From Sulfurimonas sp. (GTDB taxonomy: Bacteria > Campylobacterota > Campylobacteria > Campylobacterales > Sulfurimonadaceae): a DNA stretch of 29,316 bases. The position numbers were made by a program, and so were the translations under genes. The DNA lies in the NCBI GenBank assembly GCA_015487435.1, contig WFPU01000317.1, positions 1 through 29,316 of the forward strand, given 5' to 3'. Shown here piece by piece: positions 16,314 through 24,031 of the stretch (its first letter is position 1; each line of letters begins with the position of its first letter). Under the pieces are notes generated by a model, which was not told the DNA's origin, did not search any database, and saw nothing but the letters and a program-made list of their open reading frames with translations.

Positions 16314-16346
16314 TTCTACACCTTTATGGTGTAGAATCTTTTTTTC
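16314..16346 (+). terminator. Rho-independent terminator after the secreted protein gene
   Basis: A perfect 9-bp stem (TTCTACACC / GGTGTAGAA) with a 5-nt TTTAT loop is followed after two bases by a run of seven T. It isolates the 477-residue protein as a single-gene transcript. It is the only convincing hairpin terminator seen in the window. Confidence 0.9.
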
Positions 16347-16379
16347 TTTTTTATTCGTTTTACATTAAATATTTTTAGA

Positions 16380-16385
16380 TATAAT
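16380..16385 (+). promoter_or_regulatory. -10 box (TATAAT) upstream of the small secreted protein and wzt
   Basis: A perfect TATAAT lies 25 nt before ATG 16411, after the terminator. It is not preceded by TG and no -35 is evident. It probably drives the 16411-19716 gene set. Confidence 0.65.
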
Positions 16386-16410
16386 ACAAAAAAAATTTAA
16401 AGGATAAAAC

Positions 16411-16785
16411 ATGAAAAAAACTCCTCTACTACTTTCTACACTTCTTTTTTTTACAATGACTACGATAATGGCGAATGATATCTACACACTTACTTATTCA
16501 AAAGACACAAACTGCACACTTACAAAAAACGGTAAAAAAACACCAACCTTTGACAAAAGATTTAAAAGAAAAGCCCCTGCGAATGGCTACACCTGTAACG
16601 CAATTCAGAAAGAACAGTATAACGACTGTGTTATTCGTAAAACAAAAAATACAACGGCACAGGTTTTCTCATTTGGTACTTATGAATATACCAATCTTCT
16701 CATGGCATTTAAAACTGCAACCCCTTATGAAAAAGGGATGATGGAAGTCGAGTGTACAAAATCACTCAAAAAACTCTCAAAATAG
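16411..16785 (+). CDS. Small secreted protein with four cysteines, unknown function
   Basis: The 124-residue protein has a signal peptide (two lysines, hydrophobic core LLLSTLLFFTM, predicted cleavage IMA|ND after residue 21). The mature part is basic and has four cysteines (Cys35, 62, 73, 115), compatible with two periplasmic disulfides. RBS AAGGA at 16400-16404 supports the start. I do not recognise the family. It ends 5 nt before wzt, so it is likely cotranscribed with the polysaccharide exporter. A periplasmic accessory role in glycan export or a stand-alone secreted protein are both possible. Confidence 0.75.
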   Translation: MKKTPLLLSTLLFFTMTTIMANDIYTLTYSKDTNCTLTKNGKKTPTFDKRFKRKAPANGYTCNAIQKEQYNDCVIRKTKNTTAQVFSFGTYEYTNLLMAFKTATPYEKGMMEVECTKSLKKLSK

Positions 16786-16789
16786 AGTA

Positions 16790-18085
16790 ATGATAGAAGT
16801 TAGCAAACTTACAAAAACATACCATTTATATAGAAATCCAAAAGATAGACTTAAAGAGGCTTTAAGTCTTTCTAAACAAAGCTACCATACTGACTTTGAT
16901 GCTTTACATGATGTCACTTTTTCTATTAAAAAAAGTGAAATAGTAGGCATAATAGGAAATAATGGGAGTGGGAAGTCTACTCTATTAAAACTTATTACAG
17001 GGGTGCTTACCCCAACATCAGGTAGTATATCTTTAACTGGAAAAATCACAGCACTCTTAGAGCTTGGAGCTGGTTTTAATCCAGAACTAACAGGAATAGA
17101 AAATATCAACCTTCATGGCTCTCTTAATGGATTTTCTAAAGAAGAGATGGAAAATAAAACTCAAGAAATTATTGATTTTGCAGAAATAGGTGATTTTATA
17201 TACCAGCCTCTTAAAACATACAGTAGCGGAATGAAGGCAAGACTTGCCTTCTCCCTTGCAATACTAGTAGATCCAGAAATTTTCATTATAGATGAAGTGT
17301 TATCTGTTGGAGATGCTGCATTTCAGAGAAAGTGCTTTGCAAAACTAGAGTCTTTTAAGGAACAAGGGAAAACCATTCTTTTTGTTTCTCATTCTGCCGG
17401 ACAAATAGTACAACTGTGTCATCGAGCGATTTGGCTTCATAAAGGACATAAAGTCATAGAAGGCAATACTAAAATAGTGACAGGACTTTATCAAAAATAT
17501 GGTTCAAAAAAAGAGTTAGATTTTGAAAAAATTCAGGAAGAATTTCAATCTAAACTCTTGCCACCTGAAAAAAAGCAAGCAGAAAAACATGTACAAGCAT
17601 TGTGCAACCCAAAAATTCAAGCTAAGTCGACAATCATATATGAAGAAAATGGAGCAAAAATTTCTAATGTTAAACTTTTAACATTAGATTTAGAAGAAAC
17701 AAACCTCATATACAAAAATAGTGAATATTTTTATAGTTATGACGTTGAATTTTTTCATACCTATCAAAATGTTAACTTAGCTATGCTAGTAAAGACAAAG
17801 TCAGGTTTTGAAATAGGTGGCAAACAGGTGCCAATACTTCAAGAAAAGATTATTTCAACTGTTCAAGCAAATCAAGTTTACCATGTGAAATGGAAATTTA
17901 AAAACATTTTAAACCAAGGAACATATTTTTTCAACTGTGGAGTAAATACTATTGTTAATGATGAAAAAATAGTGTTGCACAGAATACTTGATGCCTATAT
18001 GTTTGAAGTATTGCCAAATCAAAATGATTTTGCAAATAATGTTGTTGACTTTGATTTTAAACTTCAAATTGAGACATCGGAATGA
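16790..18085 (+). CDS. wzt: ABC transporter ATP-binding protein for polysaccharide export, with C-terminal extension
   Basis: Wzt energises export of lipid-linked O-polysaccharide with Wzm. In the 431-residue protein, residues 1-240 are the nucleotide-binding domain: Walker A GNNGSGKST (56-64), signature YSSGM (144-148), Walker B IFIIDE (164-169), and the H-loop in FVSHS. The N-terminal YHLYRNPKDRLKEAL is typical of the Wzt/TagH subgroup. Residues from about 250 to 431 form an extra beta-rich domain. In E. coli O9a and similar systems this domain binds the modified non-reducing end of the finished glycan. Its presence predicts that the glycan exported here carries a terminal modification. The stop overlaps the start of the sulfotransferase gene by 4 nt (ATGA). 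Confidence 0.93.
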   Translation: MIEVSKLTKTYHLYRNPKDRLKEALSLSKQSYHTDFDALHDVTFSIKKSEIVGIIGNNGSGKSTLLKLITGVLTPTSGSISLTGKITALLELGAGFNPELTGIENINLHGSLNGFSKEEMENKTQEIIDFAEIGDFIYQPLKTYSSGMKARLAFSLAILVDPEIFIIDEVLSVGDAAFQRKCFAKLESFKEQGKTILFVSHSAGQIVQLCHRAIWLHKGHKVIEGNTKIVTGLYQKYGSKKELDFEKIQEEFQSKLLPPEKKQAEKHVQALCNPKIQAKSTIIYEENGAKISNVKLLTLDLEETNLIYKNSEYFYSYDVEFFHTYQNVNLAMLVKTKSGFEIGGKQVPILQEKIISTVQANQVYHVKWKFKNILNQGTYFFNCGVNTIVNDEKIVLHRILDAYMFEVLPNQNDFANNVVDFDFKLQIETSE

Positions 18086-18900
18086 ATAAAAAAAGCCATA
18101 TAGTCTCAATAGGTGGAGTAGGAGGCAGTGGGACGAGAGTTGTTTCACAAATACTTAAAGAGTCTGGTTATTTTACAGGCAGTGACTTAAATGATTCAGA
18201 AGACAATCTACTTTTTACACTCATTTTTAAAAGACAAAATATCTTAACAACGAGTGAAGATGAATTTAAACAACTTGTTGATATTTTTACAAAACTGATG
18301 GCAACAAACACTCCTCTAACAGAAAATGAATACACTATAGTGTCTGACCTTGCAGCAGAAGAGAGAACACTCCATACAAAAAAGTGGCTGCAGGAAAGAG
18401 TTGATAATATAAAGCAGGGTAGTAAAAATATTCACTGGGGTTGGAAAGAACCCAATACGCATATTGTGATAGAAAGATTGTTACGACATCTTCAAAATTT
18501 AAAATTTGTGTATGTGCATAGAAATGGCTTAGATATGGCGTACTCTAAAAATCAAAATCAACTCAAACTATGGGGCAGCATTTTTTTCAATACTTATAAT
18601 GTCACGATCAATCCGAGAAATTCTCTTAAATATTGGTGTATTGTGCACAGAAAAATACTTGCATTGCAAGAGAAATATCCTGAACAAATTATAATGCTTG
18701 ATTTTGATGAACTGTGCCAAAATCCACATGCTGTATTAAAAGATTTTTTTACTTTTATTCAACATAATGGTAACATTGAAGAACTCTCTAAACTTATTAA
18801 AAAGCCATCTTCGATTGGTAGATATAAACAATTTCCACTCACAGAGTTTTATCAAGATGATTTAAATTTTATAAATAAATTTTACAAAATAAAGGTTTAA
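18082..18900 (+). CDS. PAPS-dependent sulfotransferase-like protein
   Basis: The 272-residue cytoplasmic protein has the two PAPS-binding signatures of the sulfotransferase fold. The 5'-phosphosulfate loop is GGVGGSGTRV (11-20). The 3'-phosphate motif is at 141-155, where Arg147 in FVYVHRNG and Ser155 keep the canonical eight-residue spacing. WGWKEPNTH (119-127) lies between. No signal peptide or membrane helix is present. It sits between wzt (4-nt overlap) and wzm, so it is bound into the exporter operon and probably sulfates the glycan or its lipid-linked precursor before export, using PAPS from the cysDNC block. The acceptor cannot be read from sequence. A P-loop kinase-like fold is the main alternative, but the Arg/Ser pair argues for sulfotransferase. 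Confidence 0.82.
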   Translation: MNKKSHIVSIGGVGGSGTRVVSQILKESGYFTGSDLNDSEDNLLFTLIFKRQNILTTSEDEFKQLVDIFTKLMATNTPLTENEYTIVSDLAAEERTLHTKKWLQERVDNIKQGSKNIHWGWKEPNTHIVIERLLRHLQNLKFVYVHRNGLDMAYSKNQNQLKLWGSIFFNTYNVTINPRNSLKYWCIVHRKILALQEKYPEQIIMLDFDELCQNPHAVLKDFFTFIQHNGNIEELSKLIKKPSSIGRYKQFPLTEFYQDDLNFINKFYKIKV

Positions 18901-18903
18901 ACC

Positions 18904-19716
18904 ATGAAGCTTATTTATGACTTCAGGCAATTTATAGGGCATATTTTACAAAATTACAAGCTTATAACTACTCTTATAGTCAACGATTTTAAAAAGCAGT
19001 ACTTAGGATCATATCTAGGACTGTTTTGGGCTTTTGTTCAACCTTTGACCTATATAATTGTCATTTGGTTTGTTTTTACCTTTGGTCTTCGTCATACAGA
19101 TACAGCAGATGGCACGCCATTTTTTCTATGGCTCATCTTGGGTATGATACCATGGTTTTTTTTTGCAGGAGGTTTAACAAGTGGCACCAATGCCATTGTA
19201 AGTAATGCCTATTTAGTAAAAAAAGTCTCCTTTAGAGTGAGTGTATTACCTCTTGTCCAAATTGGTTCCGCTTTTCTTATTCACATTGTTCTGTTAACAT
19301 TTTTAATTTTTGCCACTATTCTTTATGGATATAGCCCTTCTTTGTACTGGCTACAACTTTTTTATTATATTACGATGAGTATCATCTTGCTTATAGGGCT
19401 CTCTTGGCTCACAGCATCCATTAGAGTTTTTGTTAAAGATGTTAGTAACTTTATAGCTGTGATTATCCAGGTAGGTTTTTGGGCGACACCTATCTTTTGG
19501 AATGCAGATAAAATACCTTCTAAGTATCATATTTTACTTTATCTCAATCCCATGTCATACATAGTTGATGGTTTTAGAGATACTTTTATAAATCATATTT
19601 GGTTTTGGGAAAAACCTATTGATTCATTTTGGTTTTTAGGTATAACATTTACTTTTTTCATCGCAGGTGCCATAGTGTTTAAACGCTTACGACCACATTT
19701 TGGAGATGTTTTATAG
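18904..19716 (+). CDS. wzm: ABC transporter permease for polysaccharide export
   Basis: Wzm forms the membrane channel of the O-antigen or capsule ABC exporter. The 270-residue protein begins with an amphipathic stretch and VNDFKKQYLGSYLGLFWAFVQPL, characteristic of the ABC-2 family, followed by about six hydrophobic segments, and ends with GAIVFKRLRPHFGDVL, where the FxDVL tail is typical of Wzm. An AAAGG ribosome site is at 18890-18894. No wzx or wzy gene is visible, so assembly here appears to follow the ABC-dependent rather than the Wzy-dependent route. Confidence 0.94.
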   Translation: MKLIYDFRQFIGHILQNYKLITTLIVNDFKKQYLGSYLGLFWAFVQPLTYIIVIWFVFTFGLRHTDTADGTPFFLWLILGMIPWFFFAGGLTSGTNAIVSNAYLVKKVSFRVSVLPLVQIGSAFLIHIVLLTFLIFATILYGYSPSLYWLQLFYYITMSIILLIGLSWLTASIRVFVKDVSNFIAVIIQVGFWATPIFWNADKIPSKYHILLYLNPMSYIVDGFRDTFINHIWFWEKPIDSFWFLGITFTFFIAGAIVFKRLRPHFGDVL

Positions 19717-19736
19717 TCTTCTAACTATATCTTTGA

Positions 19737-19742
19737 TAAAAT
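19737..19742 (+). promoter_or_regulatory. Extended -10 promoter (TGA TAAAAT) for the 1420-residue glycan enzyme operon
   Basis: TAAAAT preceded by TGA lies 27 nt before ATG 19769, in the 52-nt gap after wzm. No -35 was seen. Confidence 0.65.
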
Positions 19743-19768
19743 AAAACATTAAACATTGTGGAAAGATA

Positions 19769-22700
19769 ATGACAAAAAAACAAACTTGTATTTTAGTTTT
19801 AGGAATGCACAGGAGTGGTACTTCTGCATTTGGTGGTACATTAAATTTGCTCGGTGTAAGTATGGGAAAGGAGTTGCTTCCAAGTGCTGAAGATAATCCC
19901 AAAGGTTTTTTTGAAAATAAACGAATTAAAGAATTTAATGACAAGAAACTTTTTTACCATCTTAACAGCTCATGGGATGCTATTTCCATACCATCAGACA
20001 ATTGGGAAGAAGATGATACTTTAGCAACACTTTACAAAGAAGCAGAAGAGATACTAATACAAGATTATTCTCATACAGATATTTTTGGCATCAAAGATCC
20101 AAGAATGAGTATTTTATTTCCATTTTGGGAAAAAGTATTTAAAAAACTACAGATAGAAATAAAAATTATTATTCCATATAGACACCCATTGGAAGTTGCT
20201 AATTCTCTTCAGAATAGAAATAACTTTAGAAAAGAAAAATCTTTAAGCTTATGGACAAAATATAATCTTTGTGCTTGTAAGTATTCAAAAAGATATAATC
20301 CTCTGATTCTTTCTTTCTATGATTTGGTTGTACATACTGAAGAAATAATAAATAAAATCACGCAACAGTTAGATATTCGATTGCCAAAACCTTATGAAAT
20401 ACAAAAGACCGAAATAAATAATTTTTTAGATAGTAGTCTGAATCACGCTAAAAAAGATAATAAATTTGAGGAAAATACGCCATCATTTGTGTTGAAATTA
20501 AATCAATTACTGAGTGATACTTCTTCTTTAGAACATTTGTCTTTGTTAAATAAAAGTATAGAAACAATTTTTAATGAGTATACTCTGTATACTTATTATT
20601 TTGATGACTCAAAGGAGTTATTAAAAAATATAACTATCTTAAAACATAAAAATGATGAGTTACATGACAAAATTATTAAATACATGAAAACCATTGCTGA
20701 GAAGAATTTTTTGATTGAGCAAAGAGACAGCACCATTGTTGAGAAGAATTCTTTGATTGAGCAAAGAGACAGCACCATTGTTGAGAAGAATTCTTTGATT
20801 GAGCAAAGAGACAGCACCATTGTTGAGAAGAATTCTTTGATTGAGCAACGTGATATTGCAATTAAAAATAAAAACAGAGCATTAGATAAATATACTGCTG
20901 AAATTTATAAATATTCACAGACCATTGCAAAATTAGAAGATATTAATAATACTCAAAAAGTAGAGTTGACAACCTATTCTAAAATGATTGATCAGCAAAA
21001 AAATGATAATCAGAAACTACATAACACAGTAAAAGAGATGAAACAAACTCTTTATAAAAAAGATCAAGAGATCAAACGTCTTAATGAATTAGCACATTCT
21101 TTGAGATTGAAAAATCGTTTGAAGCGAGTACTTTACTTGGATGATACAAGTCTCATAATAAAAACCCTAGAAAGCCTTAAAAATGATGGTTTGCAAAATA
21201 CAGTGGTTAGAGTTAAAGATAGATTGGTTAATAACAATCCAAACAGCATCACTAAAATACCAAATACTCCCGCAGAACCTATCTTGGATAATATGGAAGA
21301 GATCAGACAAACTGTTGCGCGAAACTTTATACCAAAACTTGCATCAAAACCACTGGTCAGTATTCTTATTTTAACTAAAAATGGGCTTACTCATATAAAA
21401 CGCTTATTTAAAGCCATAGCACAAAACACACTCTATGAAAACTTTGAAATAATAGTGGTCGATAATGCATCAAGTGATGCAACAATAGAATTTTTAGAAC
21501 AAAATGAGTACAACTTTACTCTACGTATTATTAAAAACAAAAAAAATGAATCTTTCTCTTATGCAAACAATCAAGCAGCAAAAATTGCAAATGGTGAGTA
21601 TCTACTGCTTCTAAACAATGATATAGAACCGCTTCAAGGTTGGCTGACGCATCTAGTATATGTTATGCAAACAAAAGAAAATGTAGGCTCTGTCGGCTCT
21701 CAACTTATTTACCCTTACGATGCAAAAGAACCTTTTAGTACAAAAGTACAACATGCAGGGATTGCTTTTCGAGCAGATTATATAGAAGAATTACAATTAA
21801 AGTTTTTTAGACCTTATAATATTGGGATGGGAAAAAATCCTATTATTAAAAATAGTAGTGTCGCTGTTGGTAAAAGAGTTGCTGTGACTGCCGCTTGTTT
21901 ACTTGTAAAAAAAGATGTATATTTTGAGGTTGATGGCTTGGACGAAAGATATAACTATGGTTACGAAGATGTAGACTTTGGACTTCAGTTACATCAAGCG
22001 GGATATTTCAACTACTACTCACAAAACTCTATTTTATTCCATTATGAATCTAGTACACAAAAATTGGAGTCTCAGAAAAACATCAAAGGAAGGCGTATTG
22101 ATAATATCCATCTTCTTCATAAAAAATGGAATGACTATATTGCAGAACATTTCTATTTTGAAAAATTAAGAAATAAAATAGGGCTTTTTACAGAAAAAAA
22201 ATTAAAAATTGCTTTTGCAGTTACTGAAGCTGGTGAAAATGCAGTTGCAGGGGACTATTTTACAGCTTTAGAGTTAGCTGATTCTTTTAAAGTTATAGGT
22301 TATGATATTACTTTTTTATGTAGAAAAGGTGGTGATTGGTATAATGTTCCTAGAGATGTGGATATTGTGGTGTCAATGCTAGATGCTTATGATTTAACTC
22401 AGCTTAAAGATAAGTCAAATAATTTAATAACAATTGCATGGATTAGAAACTGGCCAGATAGATGGCTCGCAAACAAATCATTTAGTGATTATAATCTTGT
22501 GTTTGCATCCAGTCAAACCCTTTGCAATATGATAAGTGAAGCGAGTGGCAAAGATACCTTTTTGTTTCCTATTGCAACAACACCTGAAAAATTCATCAAA
22601 GAAAAAAATAGAGATAAAAATTTTGAAAGTGATTATTCCTTTACAGGCAATTACTGGGGAAAACCTCGTGAAATTGAAACATTTTTAGAACCATCTGAAC

Positions 22701-24031
22701 TTGATTTTAAGTTTCATATCTATGGTAAAGATTGGAATCATGTTAAGAAGTTTGCAAAATATCACAAAGGCTTTCTTAGTTATACAGATATACCAAAAGT
22801 TTATGCAAATTCCAAAATAACGATTGATGATGCTGTTGTTGGTATTACAAAACCTTATGGATCTGTTAATAGTAGAGTTTTTGATGCTATTGCAGGTGGT
22901 ACACTTGTTGTTTCAAATGGAGTTATAGGGGCAAAAGAAACTTTTGGTGATCTCCTTCCTGTTTATGAAACAAAGGAAGAACTTCATGCATTTTTAGATG
23001 AATACTTACGGGATGATGTAAAAAGAGATGAACGAATTAAAGAGTTACAAGAGTTTGTTTTTAACAATCATACCTACAGAATCCGTGCACAATTTATGAA
23101 ACAGAAGATTGAAGAGTTTCTTAACATTAAAAAAAGCATAGTGATAAAAATGCCTATTCCAAAATGGGAAGAAGCAAAAACATGGGGAGATTATCATCTT
23201 GCATTAGGACTCAAAAAACAGTTTGAAATTCAAGGACACTTTTGTCTTTTACAGATACTTCCAGAGTGGAATAATGCAGAAGGAGATGCTTGTGATATTG
23301 CTATTGTTTTAAGAGGATTGTCGGTCTACAAACCTAAAAAACATCAAATTAATATTATGTGGAATATTTCACATCCTGATAAAGTAACAACTGATGAGTA
23401 CAACAGTTATGATGTGGTATTTATTTCATCGACAATATGGGCAGAGAAATTACAAACAAGACTGAATACTCATGTGGAGATTATGCATCAATGTACAGAC
23501 ACAGATATTTTTAAGCCCTATATTGATGATACATATAAATATCAATTACTTTTTGTTGGAAATTCACGAAAAATTTTTAGAAAATCATTAAAATATCTTC
23601 TTCCTACAAAATATGATTTAGCTGTTTTTGGGACATTATGGGAAAAAATAATTGATAACAAATATATCAAAGCAAAACATATTGAAAATGAAAATGTTTA
23701 CAAATATTACTCAAATGCAGATATTGTTCTTAATGACCATTGGGATAGTATGAGAGAAAATGGTTTTATTTCCAATAGACTTTTTGATGTTCTTGCATGT
23801 AATGGATTTATCCTTACGGATAAGGTAGAAGGTATTGAAGAGCTTTTTGGTGATTCAGTTGTAAGTTATAATTCCAAAGCTGATTTTAATAAAAAAATAA
23901 AATATTATCTTGAACATCCACAAGAAAGAAAAAAGCTTTCAAGTAGAGGAAGAGATCTAGTTCTTAAAAACCATACTTATAAAAATAGAGTTGAGCAGAT
24001 ATTAACTACCATAAAGGAACAAATGAAATGA
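19769..24031 (+). CDS. Giant fusion: sulfotransferase, helical repeat region, GT2, two CgeB-like glycosyltransferases
   Basis: The 1420-residue cytoplasmic protein has four catalytic-type domains. Residues 1-235: sulfotransferase, with PSB loop LGMHRSGTSA (11-20) and PYRHP with Arg138 and Ser146. Residues 285-450: charged helical region with a 14-residue repeat (EKNSLIEQRDSTIV). Residues 527-800: family 2 glycosyltransferase, with VDNASSD (564-570), LLNND (614-618) and GYEDVD (731-736). Residues 811-1120: GT-B domain of the CgeB/Glyco_trans_1_2 type, with FTGNYWGK and RVFDAIAGG. Residues 1126-1420: a second such domain, with FVGNSRK and RLFDVLACNG. The gene is the first in its operon and overlaps the dehydrogenase start (ATGA). 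It probably builds the glycan and sulfates it in one complex. No internal stop or frameshift was seen. Whether each domain is active is unknown. Confidence 0.88.
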   Translation: MTKKQTCILVLGMHRSGTSAFGGTLNLLGVSMGKELLPSAEDNPKGFFENKRIKEFNDKKLFYHLNSSWDAISIPSDNWEEDDTLATLYKEAEEILIQDYSHTDIFGIKDPRMSILFPFWEKVFKKLQIEIKIIIPYRHPLEVANSLQNRNNFRKEKSLSLWTKYNLCACKYSKRYNPLILSFYDLVVHTEEIINKITQQLDIRLPKPYEIQKTEINNFLDSSLNHAKKDNKFEENTPSFVLKLNQLLSDTSSLEHLSLLNKSIETIFNEYTLYTYYFDDSKELLKNITILKHKNDELHDKIIKYMKTIAEKNFLIEQRDSTIVEKNSLIEQRDSTIVEKNSLIEQRDSTIVEKNSLIEQRDIAIKNKNRALDKYTAEIYKYSQTIAKLEDINNTQKVELTTYSKMIDQQKNDNQKLHNTVKEMKQTLYKKDQEIKRLNELAHSLRLKNRLKRVLYLDDTSLIIKTLESLKNDGLQNTVVRVKDRLVNNNPNSITKIPNTPAEPILDNMEEIRQTVARNFIPKLASKPLVSILILTKNGLTHIKRLFKAIAQNTLYENFEIIVVDNASSDATIEFLEQNEYNFTLRIIKNKKNESFSYANNQAAKIANGEYLLLLNNDIEPLQGWLTHLVYVMQTKENVGSVGSQLIYPYDAKEPFSTKVQHAGIAFRADYIEELQLKFFRPYNIGMGKNPIIKNSSVAVGKRVAVTAACLLVKKDVYFEVDGLDERYNYGYEDVDFGLQLHQAGYFNYYSQNSILFHYESSTQKLESQKNIKGRRIDNIHLLHKKWNDYIAEHFYFEKLRNKIGLFTEKKLKIAFAVTEAGENAVAGDYFTALELADSFKVIGYDITFLCRKGGDWYNVPRDVDIVVSMLDAYDLTQLKDKSNNLITIAWIRNWPDRWLANKSFSDYNLVFASSQTLCNMISEASGKDTFLFPIATTPEKFIKEKNRDKNFESDYSFTGNYWGKPREIETFLEPSELDFKFHIYGKDWNHVKKFAKYHKGFLSYTDIPKVYANSKITIDDAVVGITKPYGSVNSRVFDAIAGGTLVVSNGVIGAKETFGDLLPVYETKEELHAFLDEYLRDDVKRDERIKELQEFVFNNHTYRIRAQFMKQKIEEFLNIKKSIVIKMPIPKWEEAKTWGDYHLALGLKKQFEIQGHFCLLQILPEWNNAEGDACDIAIVLRGLSVYKPKKHQINIMWNISHPDKVTTDEYNSYDVVFISSTIWAEKLQTRLNTHVEIMHQCTDTDIFKPYIDDTYKYQLLFVGNSRKIFRKSLKYLLPTKYDLAVFGTLWEKIIDNKYIKAKHIENENVYKYYSNADIVLNDHWDSMRENGFISNRLFDVLACNGFILTDKVEGIEELFGDSVVSYNSKADFNKKIKYYLEHPQERKKLSSRGRDLVLKNHTYKNRVEQILTTIKEQMK
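20699..20848 (+). repeat. In-frame 42-bp tandem repeat, about 3.6 copies
   Basis: Units start at 20699, 20741, 20783 and 20825. The second and third are identical, the first differs by one base (T for C at its 11th base), and the fourth matches for 24 bp before diverging. Each unit encodes 14 residues, EKNSLIEQRDSTIV, so copy-number change keeps the frame. Hydrophobic pairs (LI, IV) recur every seven residues, compatible with a helix. The near-identity of units indicates recent expansion. Confidence 0.95.

Noticed and set aside
16386..16400. A-rich run before the small secreted protein as a phase-variable tract
   Set aside because: The run is short and A-rich runs are everywhere in this AT-rich DNA. 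No poly-G or poly-C tract of the kind used in Campylobacterota was found in the window.
20699..20848. Tandem repeats considered as a CRISPR array
   Set aside because: Units are contiguous with no spacers, and they are in frame within a protein gene.
20596..20861. Minus-strand open frames with repeated peptides over the tandem repeat
   Set aside because: They are frames opened by the 42-bp repeat on the opposite strand, without an RBS or family match, and lie inside a well-supported coding sequence.
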